From: DATEDA01 sp035286595
Lineage (GTDB): Bacteria; Pseudomonadota; Gammaproteobacteria; Burkholderiales; SG8-39
Length of the DNA: 64,000 nucleotides
NCBI GenBank assembly: GCA_035286595.1
Contig: DATEDA010000069.1
Coordinates: 1 to 64,000 of the forward strand
Direction: 5' to 3'
Shown here in pieces: positions 53,585 to 63,339 of the stretch; positions within the stretch are counted from its first letter, which is position 1, and the number at the start of each line of letters is the position of its first letter. A program made the position numbers and the translations under genes. The notes below the pieces were generated by a model. It saw only the letters and a list, made by a program, of their open reading frames with translations, searched no databases and was not told the origin of the DNA.

Positions 53585-54388
53585 TTGAGAATCGCGATCG
53601 GGGTCGCTTACGACGGGCGGACCTGCGCCGGCTGGCAGTCGCAGCCCGGCGGTAACACGATCCAGGACCGCCTCGAAGCCGCGCTCGCGGCGATCGCGAA
53701 CGCGCCAGTGCGCGCCGCGGCGGCGGGACGGACCGACGCCGGCGTGCACGCGACCGGGCAGGTCGCCCACTTCGACACCGAGGCGGAGCGACCGGAGACC
53801 GCCTGGGTCCGCGGCGTCAACGCGCAGCTCCCGGAGGCGATCGCGGTGCAATGGGCCCGAGCGGTCGAGCCCGACTTCCATGCGCGCTACTCGGCGACGA
53901 GCCGCAGCTATGCCTACGTCCTGTACAACCATCCGGTCCGCCCGTCGGTCTTCGGCGGCCGGACCGGATGGTTCCACTTGCCGCTCGACGTCGACCGGAT
54001 GCGCGCGGCCGCCGACGCGCTGGTCGGCGAGCACGACTTCAGCGCGTTCCGTTCCGCGGAGTGCCAGGCGAAGAGTCCGGTGCGCGTGCTCATGCGCGTG
54101 GCGGTCGAACGGCAGGGCGAGTACGTCGTCTTCAAGTTCACCGCCAACGCGTTCCTGCATCACATGGTGCGGAACCTCGTCGGCTGCCTCGTCCAGACCG
54201 GGAAAGGCGCCCATCCGCCCGAGTGGGTCGCGGAAGTGCTCGGCGGTCGCGACCGCCGGCTCGCGGCGCCGACCTTCGGACCCGAAGGACTCTACCTCAC
54301 GCGTGTGACGTACCCGGAACGCTGGAACCTGCCGCGGTTCGCGCCTATGCTCCCGCTCTTCTCCGAGCCGCACCCGGATTGCGCATGA
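53585..54388 (+). CDS. truA: tRNA pseudouridine(38-40) synthase TruA
   Basis: Modifies uridines 38-40 of the tRNA anticodon arm. The 267-residue protein has the catalytic aspartate D51 in AGRTDAGVHATGQVAHF and the family segments SRSYAYVLYN and NAFLHHMVRNLVG. The apparent start is a TTG at 53585, which gives exactly the family N-terminus (MRIAIGVAYDGRTCAGWQ). No ATG or GTG is better placed. Its stop overlaps the trpF ATG. Confidence 0.94.
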   Translation: MRIAIGVAYDGRTCAGWQSQPGGNTIQDRLEAALAAIANAPVRAAAAGRTDAGVHATGQVAHFDTEAERPETAWVRGVNAQLPEAIAVQWARAVEPDFHARYSATSRSYAYVLYNHPVRPSVFGGRTGWFHLPLDVDRMRAAADALVGEHDFSAFRSAECQAKSPVRVLMRVAVERQGEYVVFKFTANAFLHHMVRNLVGCLVQTGKGAHPPEWVAEVLGGRDRRLAAPTFGPEGLYLTRVTYPERWNLPRFAPMLPLFSEPHPDCA

Positions 54389-55008
54389 GGACGAGAGTCA
54401 AGATCTGCGGCATCACGTCGGTCGCCGACGGTCTGGCCGCGGCGCGGGCTGGCGCCGACGCGATCGGGCTCATCTTCTATCCGCCGAGCCCACGCCTCGT
54501 CACGCTCGGGCGGGCGGCAGAAATCGCCGCCGGCCTGCCGCCCTTCGTCGCCCGCGTGGCGGTATTCGTGAACCCTTCTCCGGAGCACGTGGCCGAGGTG
54601 GTCGCCGCGTGCCGGCCGGGTCTCCTGCAGTTCCACGGCGAAGAGACCCCGATGTTCTGCCGGAGTTTCGGCATCCCGTACCTGCGGGCGGTGCGGGTGA
54701 GATCCGGGGTCGATTTGCTAGAATCCCTGGCTGCTTATGAGGATGCCGCGGGCTGGTTGCTCGACGCTTATCGTGACGACCTGTACGGCGGCACCGGCGA
54801 GGCCTTCGACTGGAACCTGATCCCGCAGCGCCTCGCCCGTCCGGTGATCCTTTCGGGGGGGCTCGATGCCGAGAACGTGGGTGAGGCGGTCCGCCGCGTG
54901 CGGCCGTGGGCGGTCGACGTCTCGAGCGGGGTCGAGTCGGCGAAGGGTATGAAGGACGGGCGGCTGATCGCCGCGTTCATCGCTGGAGTCCGCAATGCAG
55001 ATGCATGA
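54385..55008 (+). CDS. trpF: Phosphoribosylanthranilate isomerase
   Basis: Tryptophan synthesis enzyme, a (beta/alpha)8 barrel. The 207-residue product has the catalytic cysteine in VKICGITSVADG, the aspartate in WLLDAYRDDLYGGTGE, and phosphate-binding VILSGGLDAENV and VDVSSGVESAKGMKD. Stand-alone, not fused to trpC. The ATG overlaps the truA stop by four bases, and the gene overlaps trpB by fourteen. Confidence 0.96.
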   Translation: MRTRVKICGITSVADGLAAARAGADAIGLIFYPPSPRLVTLGRAAEIAAGLPPFVARVAVFVNPSPEHVAEVVAACRPGLLQFHGEETPMFCRSFGIPYLRAVRVRSGVDLLESLAAYEDAAGWLLDAYRDDLYGGTGEAFDWNLIPQRLARPVILSGGLDAENVGEAVRRVRPWAVDVSSGVESAKGMKDGRLIAAFIAGVRNADA

Positions 55009-56194
55009 TCTTCCGGACAGTCGCGGGCACTTCGGGCCCTACGGCGGCGTCTTCGTCGCCGAGACGCTCGTTCACGCGCTCGACGAGTTGCGCGCCGCCT
55101 ACGAGCGCCACCGCAAGGATCCCGAGTTCGTCGCCGAGCTCCGCTACGACCTGAAGCATTACGTCGGCCGCCCGAGCCCGGTATACCACGCCAAGCGCTG
55201 GTCGCAGCTGCTCGGCGGCGCGCAGGTGTTCCTCAAGCGCGAGGACCTGAACCACACCGGCGCGCACAAGATCAACAACACCGTCGGCCAGGCGCTGCTC
55301 GCGCGGCGCATGGGCAAACCGCGCGTGATCGCCGAGACCGGCGCCGGGATGCACGGCGTCGCGGCTGCCACCGTCGCCGCGCGTTACGACATGGAATGCG
55401 TGGTGTACATGGGGGCGGAGGACGTCAAGCGTCAGGCGGCGAACGTCTACCGGATGAAGGCCCTCGGCGCCACCGTCGTGCCGGTCGAGTCGGGCTCGAA
55501 AACGCTCAAGGATGCGCTGAACGAGGCGATGCGCGACTGGGTGACGAACGTCCACAACACGTTCTACATCATCGGCACCGTCGCCGGTCCGCATCCGTAC
55601 CCGATGATGGTGCGCGACTTCCAGCGCGTGATCGGACGCGAGTGCCTCGAGCAGATGCCCGAGGTCGCCGGCCGCCAGCCCGATGCCGTCATCGCGTGCG
55701 TCGGCGGCGGGTCCAACGCGATCGGCATCTTCTACGACTACATTCCGCATGCGAACGTGCGCCTGATCGGCGTCGAGGCGGGCGGCTGCGGCCTCGCGAC
55801 CGGCAAGCACGCGGCCTCGCTCAACGCCGGGAAGCCGGGCGTGCTCCACGGCAACCGCACCTACCTGCTGCAGGACGAGCACGGCCAGATCATCGAGACG
55901 CACTCGATCTCGGCCGGGCTCGATTACCCGGGCGTCGGGCCCGAGCACGCGTGGCTGAAGGACTCGGGGCGCGCCGAGTACGTCACGATCGACGACGACG
56001 AGGCGCTGAAGGCGTTCCATGACTGCTGCCACTACGAGGGGATCATCCCCGCGCTCGAGTCGTGCCACGCGCTCGCCTACGCGGCCAAGATCGCGCCGAC
56101 CATGGCGCGTGACCGGATCCTGCTGGTGAACCTGTCCGGGCGCGGCGACAAGGACATGCACACCGTCGCCGAGAGATCGGGAATCAAGCTCTAG
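54995..56194 (+). CDS. trpB: Tryptophan synthase, beta chain
   Basis: PLP enzyme that condenses indole and serine. The 399-residue protein has the cofactor lysine K92 in HTGAHKINNTVGQ, catalytic E in ETGAGMHGVA, and the phosphate-binding GGGSNAIG. It begins in the last codons of trpF (ATG 54995). ATG 55001 is an alternative two codons later. TrpB1 type, acting with TrpA. Confidence 0.97.
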   Translation: MQMHDLPDSRGHFGPYGGVFVAETLVHALDELRAAYERHRKDPEFVAELRYDLKHYVGRPSPVYHAKRWSQLLGGAQVFLKREDLNHTGAHKINNTVGQALLARRMGKPRVIAETGAGMHGVAAATVAARYDMECVVYMGAEDVKRQAANVYRMKALGATVVPVESGSKTLKDALNEAMRDWVTNVHNTFYIIGTVAGPHPYPMMVRDFQRVIGRECLEQMPEVAGRQPDAVIACVGGGSNAIGIFYDYIPHANVRLIGVEAGGCGLATGKHAASLNAGKPGVLHGNRTYLLQDEHGQIIETHSISAGLDYPGVGPEHAWLKDSGRAEYVTIDDDEALKAFHDCCHYEGIIPALESCHALAYAAKIAPTMARDRILLVNLSGRGDKDMHTVAERSGIKL

Positions 56195-56202
56195 CTAGGC
56201 CG

Positions 56203-57030
56203 ATGTCCCGCATCTCGACCATCTTCGAGCACCTCGCGCGCGCCCGGCGCAAGGCCCTCATCCCGTTCATTACCGCGGGCGATCCGTCGCCGCCGGCGAC
56301 GGTGCCGCTCATGCACGCGCTCGTGAAGGCCGGGGCCGATGTCATCGAGCTCGGCGTGCCGTTCTCCGACCCGATGGCCGACGGGCCGGTGATCCAGCGC
56401 TCGAGCGAGCGCGCCCTGAGGCACGGAATCAGCCTGGAGACGGTGCTTGGCTACGCCACGGAGTTCCGGAAGCGCGACGACGCGACCGGCATCGTGCTCT
56501 TCGGCTATGCGAATCCGATCGAGGCGATGGGCGTCGAGCGGTTCGTCGAGCGCTCGCGCGCGGCGGGAGTCGACGGCGTTTTGGTCGTGGACTACCCGCC
56601 GGAGGAGTGCGGCCCGTTCGCGGAGTTGGTGAAGAAGAATGGAATGGATCTCATTTTCCTTCTCGCCCCCACCTCCACCGAATCGCGCATCGAGCGGATT
56701 GTCGGCCTGGCGAGCGGCTACATCTACTACGTCTCCCTGCGCGGGGTCACCGGCGCGTCGCACCTCGACGTTGCCGACGTCGCGGCCAGGCTCGCCGCGA
56801 TCCGCCGCAAGACCTCGCTTCCGGTCGGCGTCGGTTTCGGGATTCGCGACGGCGAGACCGCGCGCGCGGTCGGTGCGGTGGCCGACGCGGTGGTGATCGG
56901 CAGCCGTCTGATTCAGGAGATGGAGGAAGCGCCGCCCGGCGCAGCGATCGAGCGCGCGGGCGCGTTCCTCGCCGGGATCCGTCGGGCGCTCGACGGCGCG
57001 GCGCAGGTTGCGGCGAGGGTAGTCCAATGA
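56203..57030 (+). CDS. trpA: Tryptophan synthase, alpha chain
   Basis: Cleaves indole-3-glycerol phosphate and passes indole to TrpB. The 275-residue product has the catalytic pair E49 (VIELGVPFSD) and D60 (MADGPVIQ) and the glycine-rich GVGFGIRDGETA. Its last codons (ARVVQ, stop) are read from the tail of the dispersed repeat, so the repeat has replaced the natural C-terminal end. The catalytic barrel is not affected. Confidence 0.96.
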   Translation: MSRISTIFEHLARARRKALIPFITAGDPSPPATVPLMHALVKAGADVIELGVPFSDPMADGPVIQRSSERALRHGISLETVLGYATEFRKRDDATGIVLFGYANPIEAMGVERFVERSRAAGVDGVLVVDYPPEECGPFAELVKKNGMDLIFLLAPTSTESRIERIVGLASGYIYYVSLRGVTGASHLDVADVAARLAAIRRKTSLPVGVGFGIRDGETARAVGAVADAVVIGSRLIQEMEEAPPGAAIERAGAFLAGIRRALDGAAQVAARVVQ

Positions 57031-57085
57031 GCCCGCCGGGCCGCCCCAAGGGCGAATCCCGAGCGCGTAGCGCGAGGGCAGTCGA

Positions 57086-57089
<4 letters not shown>
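57013..57089 (+). repeat. Dispersed repeat unit (copy C) bridging trpA and accD, with a 20-codon micro-reading frame
   Basis: A repeat tail (GCGAGGGTAGTCCA) forms the end of trpA. Its ATG at 57027 overlaps the trpA stop as ATGA and opens a frame starting MSPPGRPKGESRA, whose TGA (57087-57089) overlaps the accD ATG (57086) as ATGA. GAGGG lies seven bases before both ATGs. The unit is 59 bases long from ATG to ATG, not divisible by three, which is what makes the overlapping chain possible. Production of the 20-residue peptide is inferred, not shown. Confidence 0.85.
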
Positions 57090-57949
<860 letters not shown>

Positions 57950-57976
57950 GAACGCACCGGTTCTCCGCGTCGGCTG

Positions 57977-59254
57977 ATGGACCTCGCCGGCTGGCTCGCG
58001 TACATCGAGCGGCAGCACCCGCAGGCGATCGCGCTCGGGCTCGACCGGGTGCGGGCGGTGCTCGACCGGCTCGCGACCCCGAAGCCCTGCCCGATCCTCA
58101 CCGTGGGCGGCACCAACGGCAAGGGATCGACCTGCGCCGTGATCGAGTCGATCCTGCTCGCCGCCGGCTACCGCGTGGGCTGCTACACCTCGCCGCATCT
58201 CCTGCGCTACAACGAGCGGGTGCGGGTGAACGGCCGCGAGGCCGACGACGCCGCGCTCGCTGCGGCGTTCCAGGAGATCGACGCCGCCCGTGGCGGCACC
58301 GCGTTGACGTACTTCGAGTTCGGCACGCTCGCGGCATGGCTTATCTTCGCGCGCGCGAAACCCGACGCGCTGGTGCTCGAGATCGGACTCGGCGGCCGGC
58401 TCGATGCGGTGAACGCGTTCGAGCCCGACTGCGCGGTCCTCACCAGCGTCGCGCTCGATCACCACGAGTACCTCGGCGATACGCGCGAGACGATCGGCTG
58501 GGAGAAGGCGCATATCTTCCGGCCCGCAACGCCCGCCGTTGTCGGTGATCCGACCCCGCCGCAGACCGTGCTCGACCACGCGCGCGAGATCGGGGCGAGC
58601 CTCCAGCTGATTGGCCGGGATTTCGGCTACCACGCCGAGCCTCGACAGTGGCGGTACTTCGGACCCGGCGGGGCGCGGTCGGGGCTCGCCTACCCCGCGC
58701 TGCGTGGGGCAAGACAGCTCGCGAACGCGGCCTGCGCCATCGCCGCGCTCGACAGCCTCCGCGAACGGCTGCCGTTGGGGGTGCAGGACATCCGCCGCGG
58801 GCTCGCCGCGATCGAACTCCCGGGGCGCTTCCAGGTCCTGCCCGGGCGCCCTACGGTCGTCCTGGACGTCGCTCACAACCCCGAGGCTGCGGCGGTGCTG
58901 GCGGAGAGCCTCGCCGGGATGGAGCGGTACCGGCGCACGCTCGCCGTCATCGGGATGCTGCGCGACAAGGACATCCCGGAAGTGTGCCGGGCATTGCGCG
59001 GCCGGATCGATCGCTGGTACGCCGCGACCCTCGACAACCCGCGCGGCGCCACCGCCGAGGAGGTCGAGCAGGGGATCGTCCGCAGCGGCGCCGGCGGCGA
59101 GGTCCGGCGCTTCGCGTCGCCTCGCGAAGCGCTCGCTGCGGCGCAGGAAGACGCCGGGGAAGGTGATAGAATCGTCGCGTTTGGTTCCTTCTACACCGTG
59201 GCGGAGGTGATGGCCGCGCGCGCCGCGACACCGCGGAGCCCAGATGCGAGGTAA
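57977..59254 (+). CDS. folC: Dihydrofolate synthase / folylpolyglutamate synthase
   Basis: ATP-dependent ligase that joins glutamate to dihydropteroate and extends folate tails. The 425-residue product has the P-loop GGTNGKGST (44-52), SPHLLRYNERVRVNG and the C-terminal ligase segment VLDVAHNPEAA. Follows accD by 27 bases and overlaps dedD by eleven. Confidence 0.95.
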   Translation: MDLAGWLAYIERQHPQAIALGLDRVRAVLDRLATPKPCPILTVGGTNGKGSTCAVIESILLAAGYRVGCYTSPHLLRYNERVRVNGREADDAALAAAFQEIDAARGGTALTYFEFGTLAAWLIFARAKPDALVLEIGLGGRLDAVNAFEPDCAVLTSVALDHHEYLGDTRETIGWEKAHIFRPATPAVVGDPTPPQTVLDHAREIGASLQLIGRDFGYHAEPRQWRYFGPGGARSGLAYPALRGARQLANAACAIAALDSLRERLPLGVQDIRRGLAAIELPGRFQVLPGRPTVVLDVAHNPEAAAVLAESLAGMERYRRTLAVIGMLRDKDIPEVCRALRGRIDRWYAATLDNPRGATAEEVEQGIVRSGAGGEVRRFASPREALAAAQEDAGEGDRIVAFGSFYTVAEVMAARAATPRSPDAR

Positions 59255-59903
59255 CGACGAGGCGCTCGAGCTGCGACGACGGGCGCGGCGGCGCCTCATC
59301 GGTGCGATCGCGGTAGTGCTGGCACTGGTGCTCATCCCGCCCTGGGTGATGGATCTCGAGCCCAAGCCGGTCGTCACCAACCTCACGGTCGAAATCCCCA
59401 AGCAGCAACCGGGCGGGCTGAAGCTTCCGACGGCGCCCGCGGGAGCGCCGGCGAAGGCGCCCGATGCCGCCGCTGCGTCTGGCGCGCGGACCGCGGCGAG
59501 CGAGGCAATCCCGCGACCCCCGGACGTCAAGCCCGAATCGGGCCTCCCGGGTGAGCGGCCGAATGCAGCGACGCCGGCGCCGAAAGCGGCGGCGGTGGCC
59601 CGGGCGGCGCCGAGCGATGCCGCCCACAAGGAGGCCGAAGCGAAGCGGGCCGAGGCCATCCTCAACGCCGATGCCTTCGTCGTGCCGCTGGGCGCGTTCG
59701 CCAACCGGGAGAACGTGAAGCAGCTGGAGGCGAAGCTCTCCAAGGCCGGCGTCAAGTACTTCACCGAGACCGTCAGCACAGCCGGTGGAGAGCAGACCCG
59801 GGTGCGGGCCGGACCCTTCCCGACCAAGGACGCGGCGGAGGGGGCCCGGGAGCGGCTCAAGACCCTGGGCCTGAGCCCGGGGGCGGTGGTCGAGCGGCAA
59901 TGA
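59244..59903 (+). CDS. dedD: SPOR-domain protein (DedD-like)
   Basis: Bitopic inner-membrane protein that binds denuded septal peptidoglycan and takes part in division. The 219-residue product has a short basic cytoplasmic head, one membrane helix (about 17-36), an Ala/Pro-rich periplasmic spacer and a C-terminal SPOR domain (about 140-219, AFVVPLGAFANRENVKQLEA). Located between folC and cvpA, the usual dedD position. Its stop overlaps the cvpA ATG. Confidence 0.88.
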   Translation: MRGNDEALELRRRARRRLIGAIAVVLALVLIPPWVMDLEPKPVVTNLTVEIPKQQPGGLKLPTAPAGAPAKAPDAAAASGARTAASEAIPRPPDVKPESGLPGERPNAATPAPKAAAVARAAPSDAAHKEAEAKRAEAILNADAFVVPLGAFANRENVKQLEAKLSKAGVKYFTETVSTAGGEQTRVRAGPFPTKDAAEGARERLKTLGLSPGAVVERQ

Positions 59904-60394
59904 CCGGGTTCGACTACGGTGTGCTGGCCGTGCTCGGGCTCTCGGCGGTGATCGGCATCTGGCGCGGGCTCCTGCGCGAAGTGTTCGCGCTCGCCGCGTG
60001 GATCGCCGCGACCCTGGCCGCGATGCTTTTCGCCGGCGAGGTCGCGGCCATGCTGCCAGCGAGCTTCGCGACGCCGCTGGCGCGCGCGGTCATCGCCGTG
60101 ATCGTGCTGTTCCTCGCCGTGCTGATGGCGGTCAGTCTCGGGGGGGTGTTCGCGTCGCGGCTCGCGCGGGCCGTGGGCTTGAGCTTTGCCGACCGGACGC
60201 TGGGCGCGGTCTTCGGAATTGCCCGCGGCGCCCTCATCTTGGTCGTGCTGGTGCTGGCGGCCGGGCTGACGGCGCTGCCGAAGGAGCCGTTCTGGCGCGA
60301 GGCGAAGCTCTCCGCGCCACTCGAGACGGCGGCGATCGCCGTGAAACCGTACCTGCCCCGGGCGGTGGCCGACCGAGTGCGATACGAGCGCTGA
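59900..60394 (+). CDS. cvpA: CvpA family membrane protein
   Basis: A 164-residue inner-membrane protein with four helices, beginning MTGFDYGVLAVLGLSAVIGI and holding the conserved GLLREVFALAAWIAA and SFADRTLGAVFGIARGA segments. CvpA is needed for colicin V export in E. coli and for envelope stress resistance, and its molecular activity is not established. The ATGA overlap with dedD and the gap of 33 bases to purF make one operon. Confidence 0.92.
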   Translation: MTGFDYGVLAVLGLSAVIGIWRGLLREVFALAAWIAATLAAMLFAGEVAAMLPASFATPLARAVIAVIVLFLAVLMAVSLGGVFASRLARAVGLSFADRTLGAVFGIARGALILVVLVLAAGLTALPKEPFWREAKLSAPLETAAIAVKPYLPRAVADRVRYER

Positions 60395-60427
60395 CGGGGC
60401 GCGCGAAATGATGCGAGGAGCAAGGCG

Positions 60428-61942
60428 ATGTGCGGGATCATCGGCATAGGCGCGAAGACCCCGGTCAACCAACTGCTCTACGACGGGTTGCTGCTCCTGC
60501 AGCACCGCGGGCAGGACGCCGCCGGCATCGTTACCGCCGAGGGCGCGAAGTTCCACATGTACAAGGGCCCCGGGTACGTGCGCGACGTGTTCCGGACGCG
60601 GGACATGCGCGCCCTCTCCGGCCACGTCGGCATCGCGCACTGCCGCTACCCGACGGCGGGTTCGGCGTTCGCGAGCGGCGAGGCGCAGCCGTTCTACGTG
60701 AACTCGCCGTTCGGCATCGTGCTCGCGCACAACGGCAACCTGACGAACGCCGGTCAGCTGAAGCTGGAGATGTTCCGGACCGACCTCCGGCACATCAACA
60801 CCAACTCCGACTCGGAGGTCCTGCTGAACGTGCTGGCGCACGAGCTCGAGCGCGCGGCGACCGGCCCGAAGGTCGATCCCGAGACGGTCTTCGCCGCCGT
60901 CGCGAACGTTCACCGCCGCTGCCGCGGGGCCTATGCGGTGGTCGCGATGATCGCCGGTTGCGGGCTGCTCGCGTTCCGCGATCCGTTCGGGATCCGGCCA
61001 CTCGTGATCGGCAAGCGCGAGTCGAGCCGGGGAACCGAGTGGGCCATCGCTTCCGAGAGCGTGGCGCTCGACACTCCCGAGTTCAAGGTGGTGCGCGACG
61101 TCGCGCCCGGCGAGGCGATCCTGATCGACGAGGACTGCGCTTTCCACAGCCGCCAGTGCGCGGCCCGACCCGCGCTTTCGCCGTGCATCTTCGAGTACGT
61201 CTACCTCGCCCGGCCCGACTCCCTGATGGACGGGGTGTCGGTCTACGAGGCGCGGCTCCACATGGGCGAGCACCTGGCGGCGAAGATCGCGCGCCAGTAC
61301 CGGCATCTCGACGTGGACGTCGTCATTCCGGTCCCTGACACGAGCCGCCCGGCCGCGCTGCAGCTCGCGACGCGGCTCGGGCTCACCTACCGTGAGGGCT
61401 TCGTCAAGAACCGCTACGTCGGCCGCACGTTCATCATGCCCGGACAGACGATCCGCAAGCGATCGGTGCACCAGAAGCTGAACGCGATCGCGCTCGAGTT
61501 CAAGGGAAAGAACGTGCTGATCGTCGACGATTCGATCGTGCGCGGGACGACCAGCCGCGAGATCGTCCAGATGGCGCGCGAGGCCGGGGCCAACAAGGTG
61601 TTCTTCGCCTCGTCGGCGCCGCCGGTGCGATTCCCCAACGTCTACGGCATCGACATGCCGACCCGGAGCGAGCTCATCGCGACCGGGCGCACCGACGACG
61701 AGATCGCCAGGCACATCGGCGCCGACGCCGTGATCTACCAGGATCTCGAGGCGCTCAAGGCCGCGGTGCGCGAGGCGAATCCACGGCTCGAGCGCTTCGA
61801 GGCCTCGTGCTTCGACGGCCACTACGTCACCGGCGACGTGACGAGCGAGTACCTCGCCGAAGTCGAGCAGCGGCGGGACGACAAGCGCCAGGAACGCCCC
61901 GACGAGATCGAGGCCGGCGAGGCCGATCTCAACCTCGCCTGA
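60428..61942 (+). CDS. purF: Amidophosphoribosyltransferase
   Basis: First committed step of purine synthesis. The 504-residue protein has the N-terminal nucleophile C2 (MCGIIGIGA) of the class II glutaminase domain, with LLLLQHRGQDAAG and LAHNGNLTN, and the PRPP-binding motif VLIVDDSIVRGTTS in the phosphoribosyltransferase half. Length and layout match E. coli PurF. Confidence 0.97.
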   Translation: MCGIIGIGAKTPVNQLLYDGLLLLQHRGQDAAGIVTAEGAKFHMYKGPGYVRDVFRTRDMRALSGHVGIAHCRYPTAGSAFASGEAQPFYVNSPFGIVLAHNGNLTNAGQLKLEMFRTDLRHINTNSDSEVLLNVLAHELERAATGPKVDPETVFAAVANVHRRCRGAYAVVAMIAGCGLLAFRDPFGIRPLVIGKRESSRGTEWAIASESVALDTPEFKVVRDVAPGEAILIDEDCAFHSRQCAARPALSPCIFEYVYLARPDSLMDGVSVYEARLHMGEHLAAKIARQYRHLDVDVVIPVPDTSRPAALQLATRLGLTYREGFVKNRYVGRTFIMPGQTIRKRSVHQKLNAIALEFKGKNVLIVDDSIVRGTTSREIVQMAREAGANKVFFASSAPPVRFPNVYGIDMPTRSELIATGRTDDEIARHIGADAVIYQDLEALKAAVREANPRLERFEASCFDGHYVTGDVTSEYLAEVEQRRDDKRQERPDEIEAGEADLNLA

Positions 61943-61989
61943 AGGGACGGCCGGTCCGCCGCCGCTCACCGGGGGCGCCGGGTCCCCGT

Positions 61990-62018
61990 TTGACAGCAGC
62001 GCCCTCGGCGGGTACCTT
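61990..62018 (+). promoter_or_regulatory. Likely metZ promoter
   Basis: A perfect TTGACA (61990-61995) is followed after 17 bases by TACCTT (62013-62018), a weak -10. Transcription would begin near 62025, two bases before the first paired base of the riboswitch aptamer, which supports the assignment. Confidence 0.6.
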
Positions 62019-62026
62019 CACACCCA

Positions 62027-62095
62027 GCGCCGATTTGATGCACAGCTTGCGGGCGCCGCCGGCCGAGGGCCGGCGAACAAATCCGGCTAAAGCGT
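62027..62095 (+). promoter_or_regulatory. SAM-II (SAM-alpha) riboswitch aptamer upstream of metZ
   Basis: The order of elements is that of the SAM-II H-type pseudoknot. P1 is GCGCC (62027-62031) with GGCGC (62052-62056). The conserved loop GATTTG (62032-62037) pairs with CAAATC (62078-62083) to form the pseudoknot. The conserved GCTTGC lies before the 3' strand of P1, and GCTAAA (62086-62091) follows the pseudoknot. A perfect 8-bp hairpin (62057-62075) is inserted in the joining region. The ligand is expected to be S-adenosylmethionine, lowering metZ expression when SAM is plentiful. Confidence 0.85.
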
Positions 62096-62099
62096 GGGC

Positions 62100-62142
62100 A
62101 ACCCGCCTTGAGCTGCGCAAGCTAAGGCGGGTTTTCGTTTTC
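62100..62142 (+). terminator. Intrinsic terminator between the riboswitch and metZ
   Basis: AACCCGCCTT (62100-62109) pairs with AAGGCGGGTT (62124-62133), with an inner AGCT/AGCT stem, and is followed by TTTTCGTTTTC. It ends only 13 bases before the metZ ATG, so it acts on metZ itself and probably serves as the expression platform of the riboswitch. It may also stop read-through from purF. Confidence 0.85.
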
Positions 62143-62155
62143 TCGGGCCTTGACC

Positions 62156-63331
62156 ATGGACGACCATTTCGATCTGGACACCCGCGCGGTGCGCGCCGGG
62201 ACCCATCGCAGCCAGTTCAACGAGCACTCCGAGGCGCTCTATCTCACCTCGAGCTTCGTCTTCGAGAACGCGGCGCAGGCCGCGGCGCGCTTCGCGAACG
62301 AGGAACCGGGCTACGTCTACTCGCGGTTCAGCAACCCGACGGTGACGAGCTTCCAGGAGCGGCTCGCCGCGCTCGAGGGCGCTGAAAGCTGCGTGGCGAC
62401 TGCCTCCGGCATGTCGGCGATCCTCGCGACCGTGATGGGGCTGATGAAGGGGGGCGAGCACATCGTCTCGTCGCCGAGCATCTTCGGCGCGACCGTGCAG
62501 CTCTTCACCACCGTGCTCGCGAAGTTCGGGGTGGAAACCAGCTTCGTCGAGAGCGTCGACCCGCGCGCCTGGCAGCGGGTGGTGCGGCCGACGACGCGGC
62601 TGCTGTTCCTCGAGACGCCCTCCAACCCGATCACCGAGGTGGCGGACATTCCGGCGCTCGCCGCGGTCGCGAAGCGCGCCGGCGCGCTGCTCGCGGTCGA
62701 CAACTGTTTCTGCACGCCCGCGCTGCAGCTGCCGCTTGCGCTGGGCGCCGACCTCGTGATCCATTCCGCGACCAAGTATCTCGATGGGCAGGGCCGGGTG
62801 CTCGGCGGCGCGGTTCTCGGCCGGCGCGAGCTCATCATGGATGGCGTGTTCGGGTTTCTGCGCACCGCGGGTCCGAGCCTCTCGCCGTTCAATGCCTGGG
62901 TGCTGTTGAAGGGGTTGGAGACGCTGCGCATCCGGATGGAGGCGCAGTCGACCGCCGCGTGGGAGCTCGCGCGCTGGCTGGAGGGGCACCCGCGGGTCGA
63001 GCGCGTGTACTACCCGTGGCTCGAGTCCCACCCGCAGCACGCGCTCGCGAAGCGCCAGCAGCGCAGCGGTGGCGCGATCGTGTCGTTCGACGTGCGGGGC
63101 GGCAAGGCGATGGCCTGGCGGATCGTCGACGCGACCCGGCTGATCTCGATCACCGCGAACCTCGGCGACACGAAGACGACGATCACGCATCCGGCCTCGA
63201 CCACGCACGGACGCATCAGCGCGGAGGCCCGGAAGGCGGCGGGGATCGGGGACGGCCTTCTCCGGGTCGCCGTCGGCCTCGAGTCGGTGGCGGACGTGAA
63301 GGCCGATCTGGCGCGCGGGCTGGACGCTTAG
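62156..63331 (+). CDS. metZ: O-succinylhomoserine sulfhydrylase
   Basis: PLP enzyme of the gamma-family that makes homocysteine from O-succinylhomoserine and sulfide. The 391-residue product from ATG 62156 has the cofactor lysine in HSATKYLDGQGRVLGG and the segments YVYSRFSNPTVTSFQERL and TASGMSAILATVM. The ending ITHPASTTHGRIS is typical of the family. No convincing ribosome binding site precedes it, because the riboswitch terminator fills that space. Position after purF is the usual one in Pseudomonas and betaproteobacteria. Confidence 0.92.
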   Translation: MDDHFDLDTRAVRAGTHRSQFNEHSEALYLTSSFVFENAAQAAARFANEEPGYVYSRFSNPTVTSFQERLAALEGAESCVATASGMSAILATVMGLMKGGEHIVSSPSIFGATVQLFTTVLAKFGVETSFVESVDPRAWQRVVRPTTRLLFLETPSNPITEVADIPALAAVAKRAGALLAVDNCFCTPALQLPLALGADLVIHSATKYLDGQGRVLGGAVLGRRELIMDGVFGFLRTAGPSLSPFNAWVLLKGLETLRIRMEAQSTAAWELARWLEGHPRVERVYYPWLESHPQHALAKRQQRSGGAIVSFDVRGGKAMAWRIVDATRLISITANLGDTKTTITHPASTTHGRISAEARKAAGIGDGLLRVAVGLESVADVKADLARGLDA

Positions 63332-63339
63332 CCCAGGGG

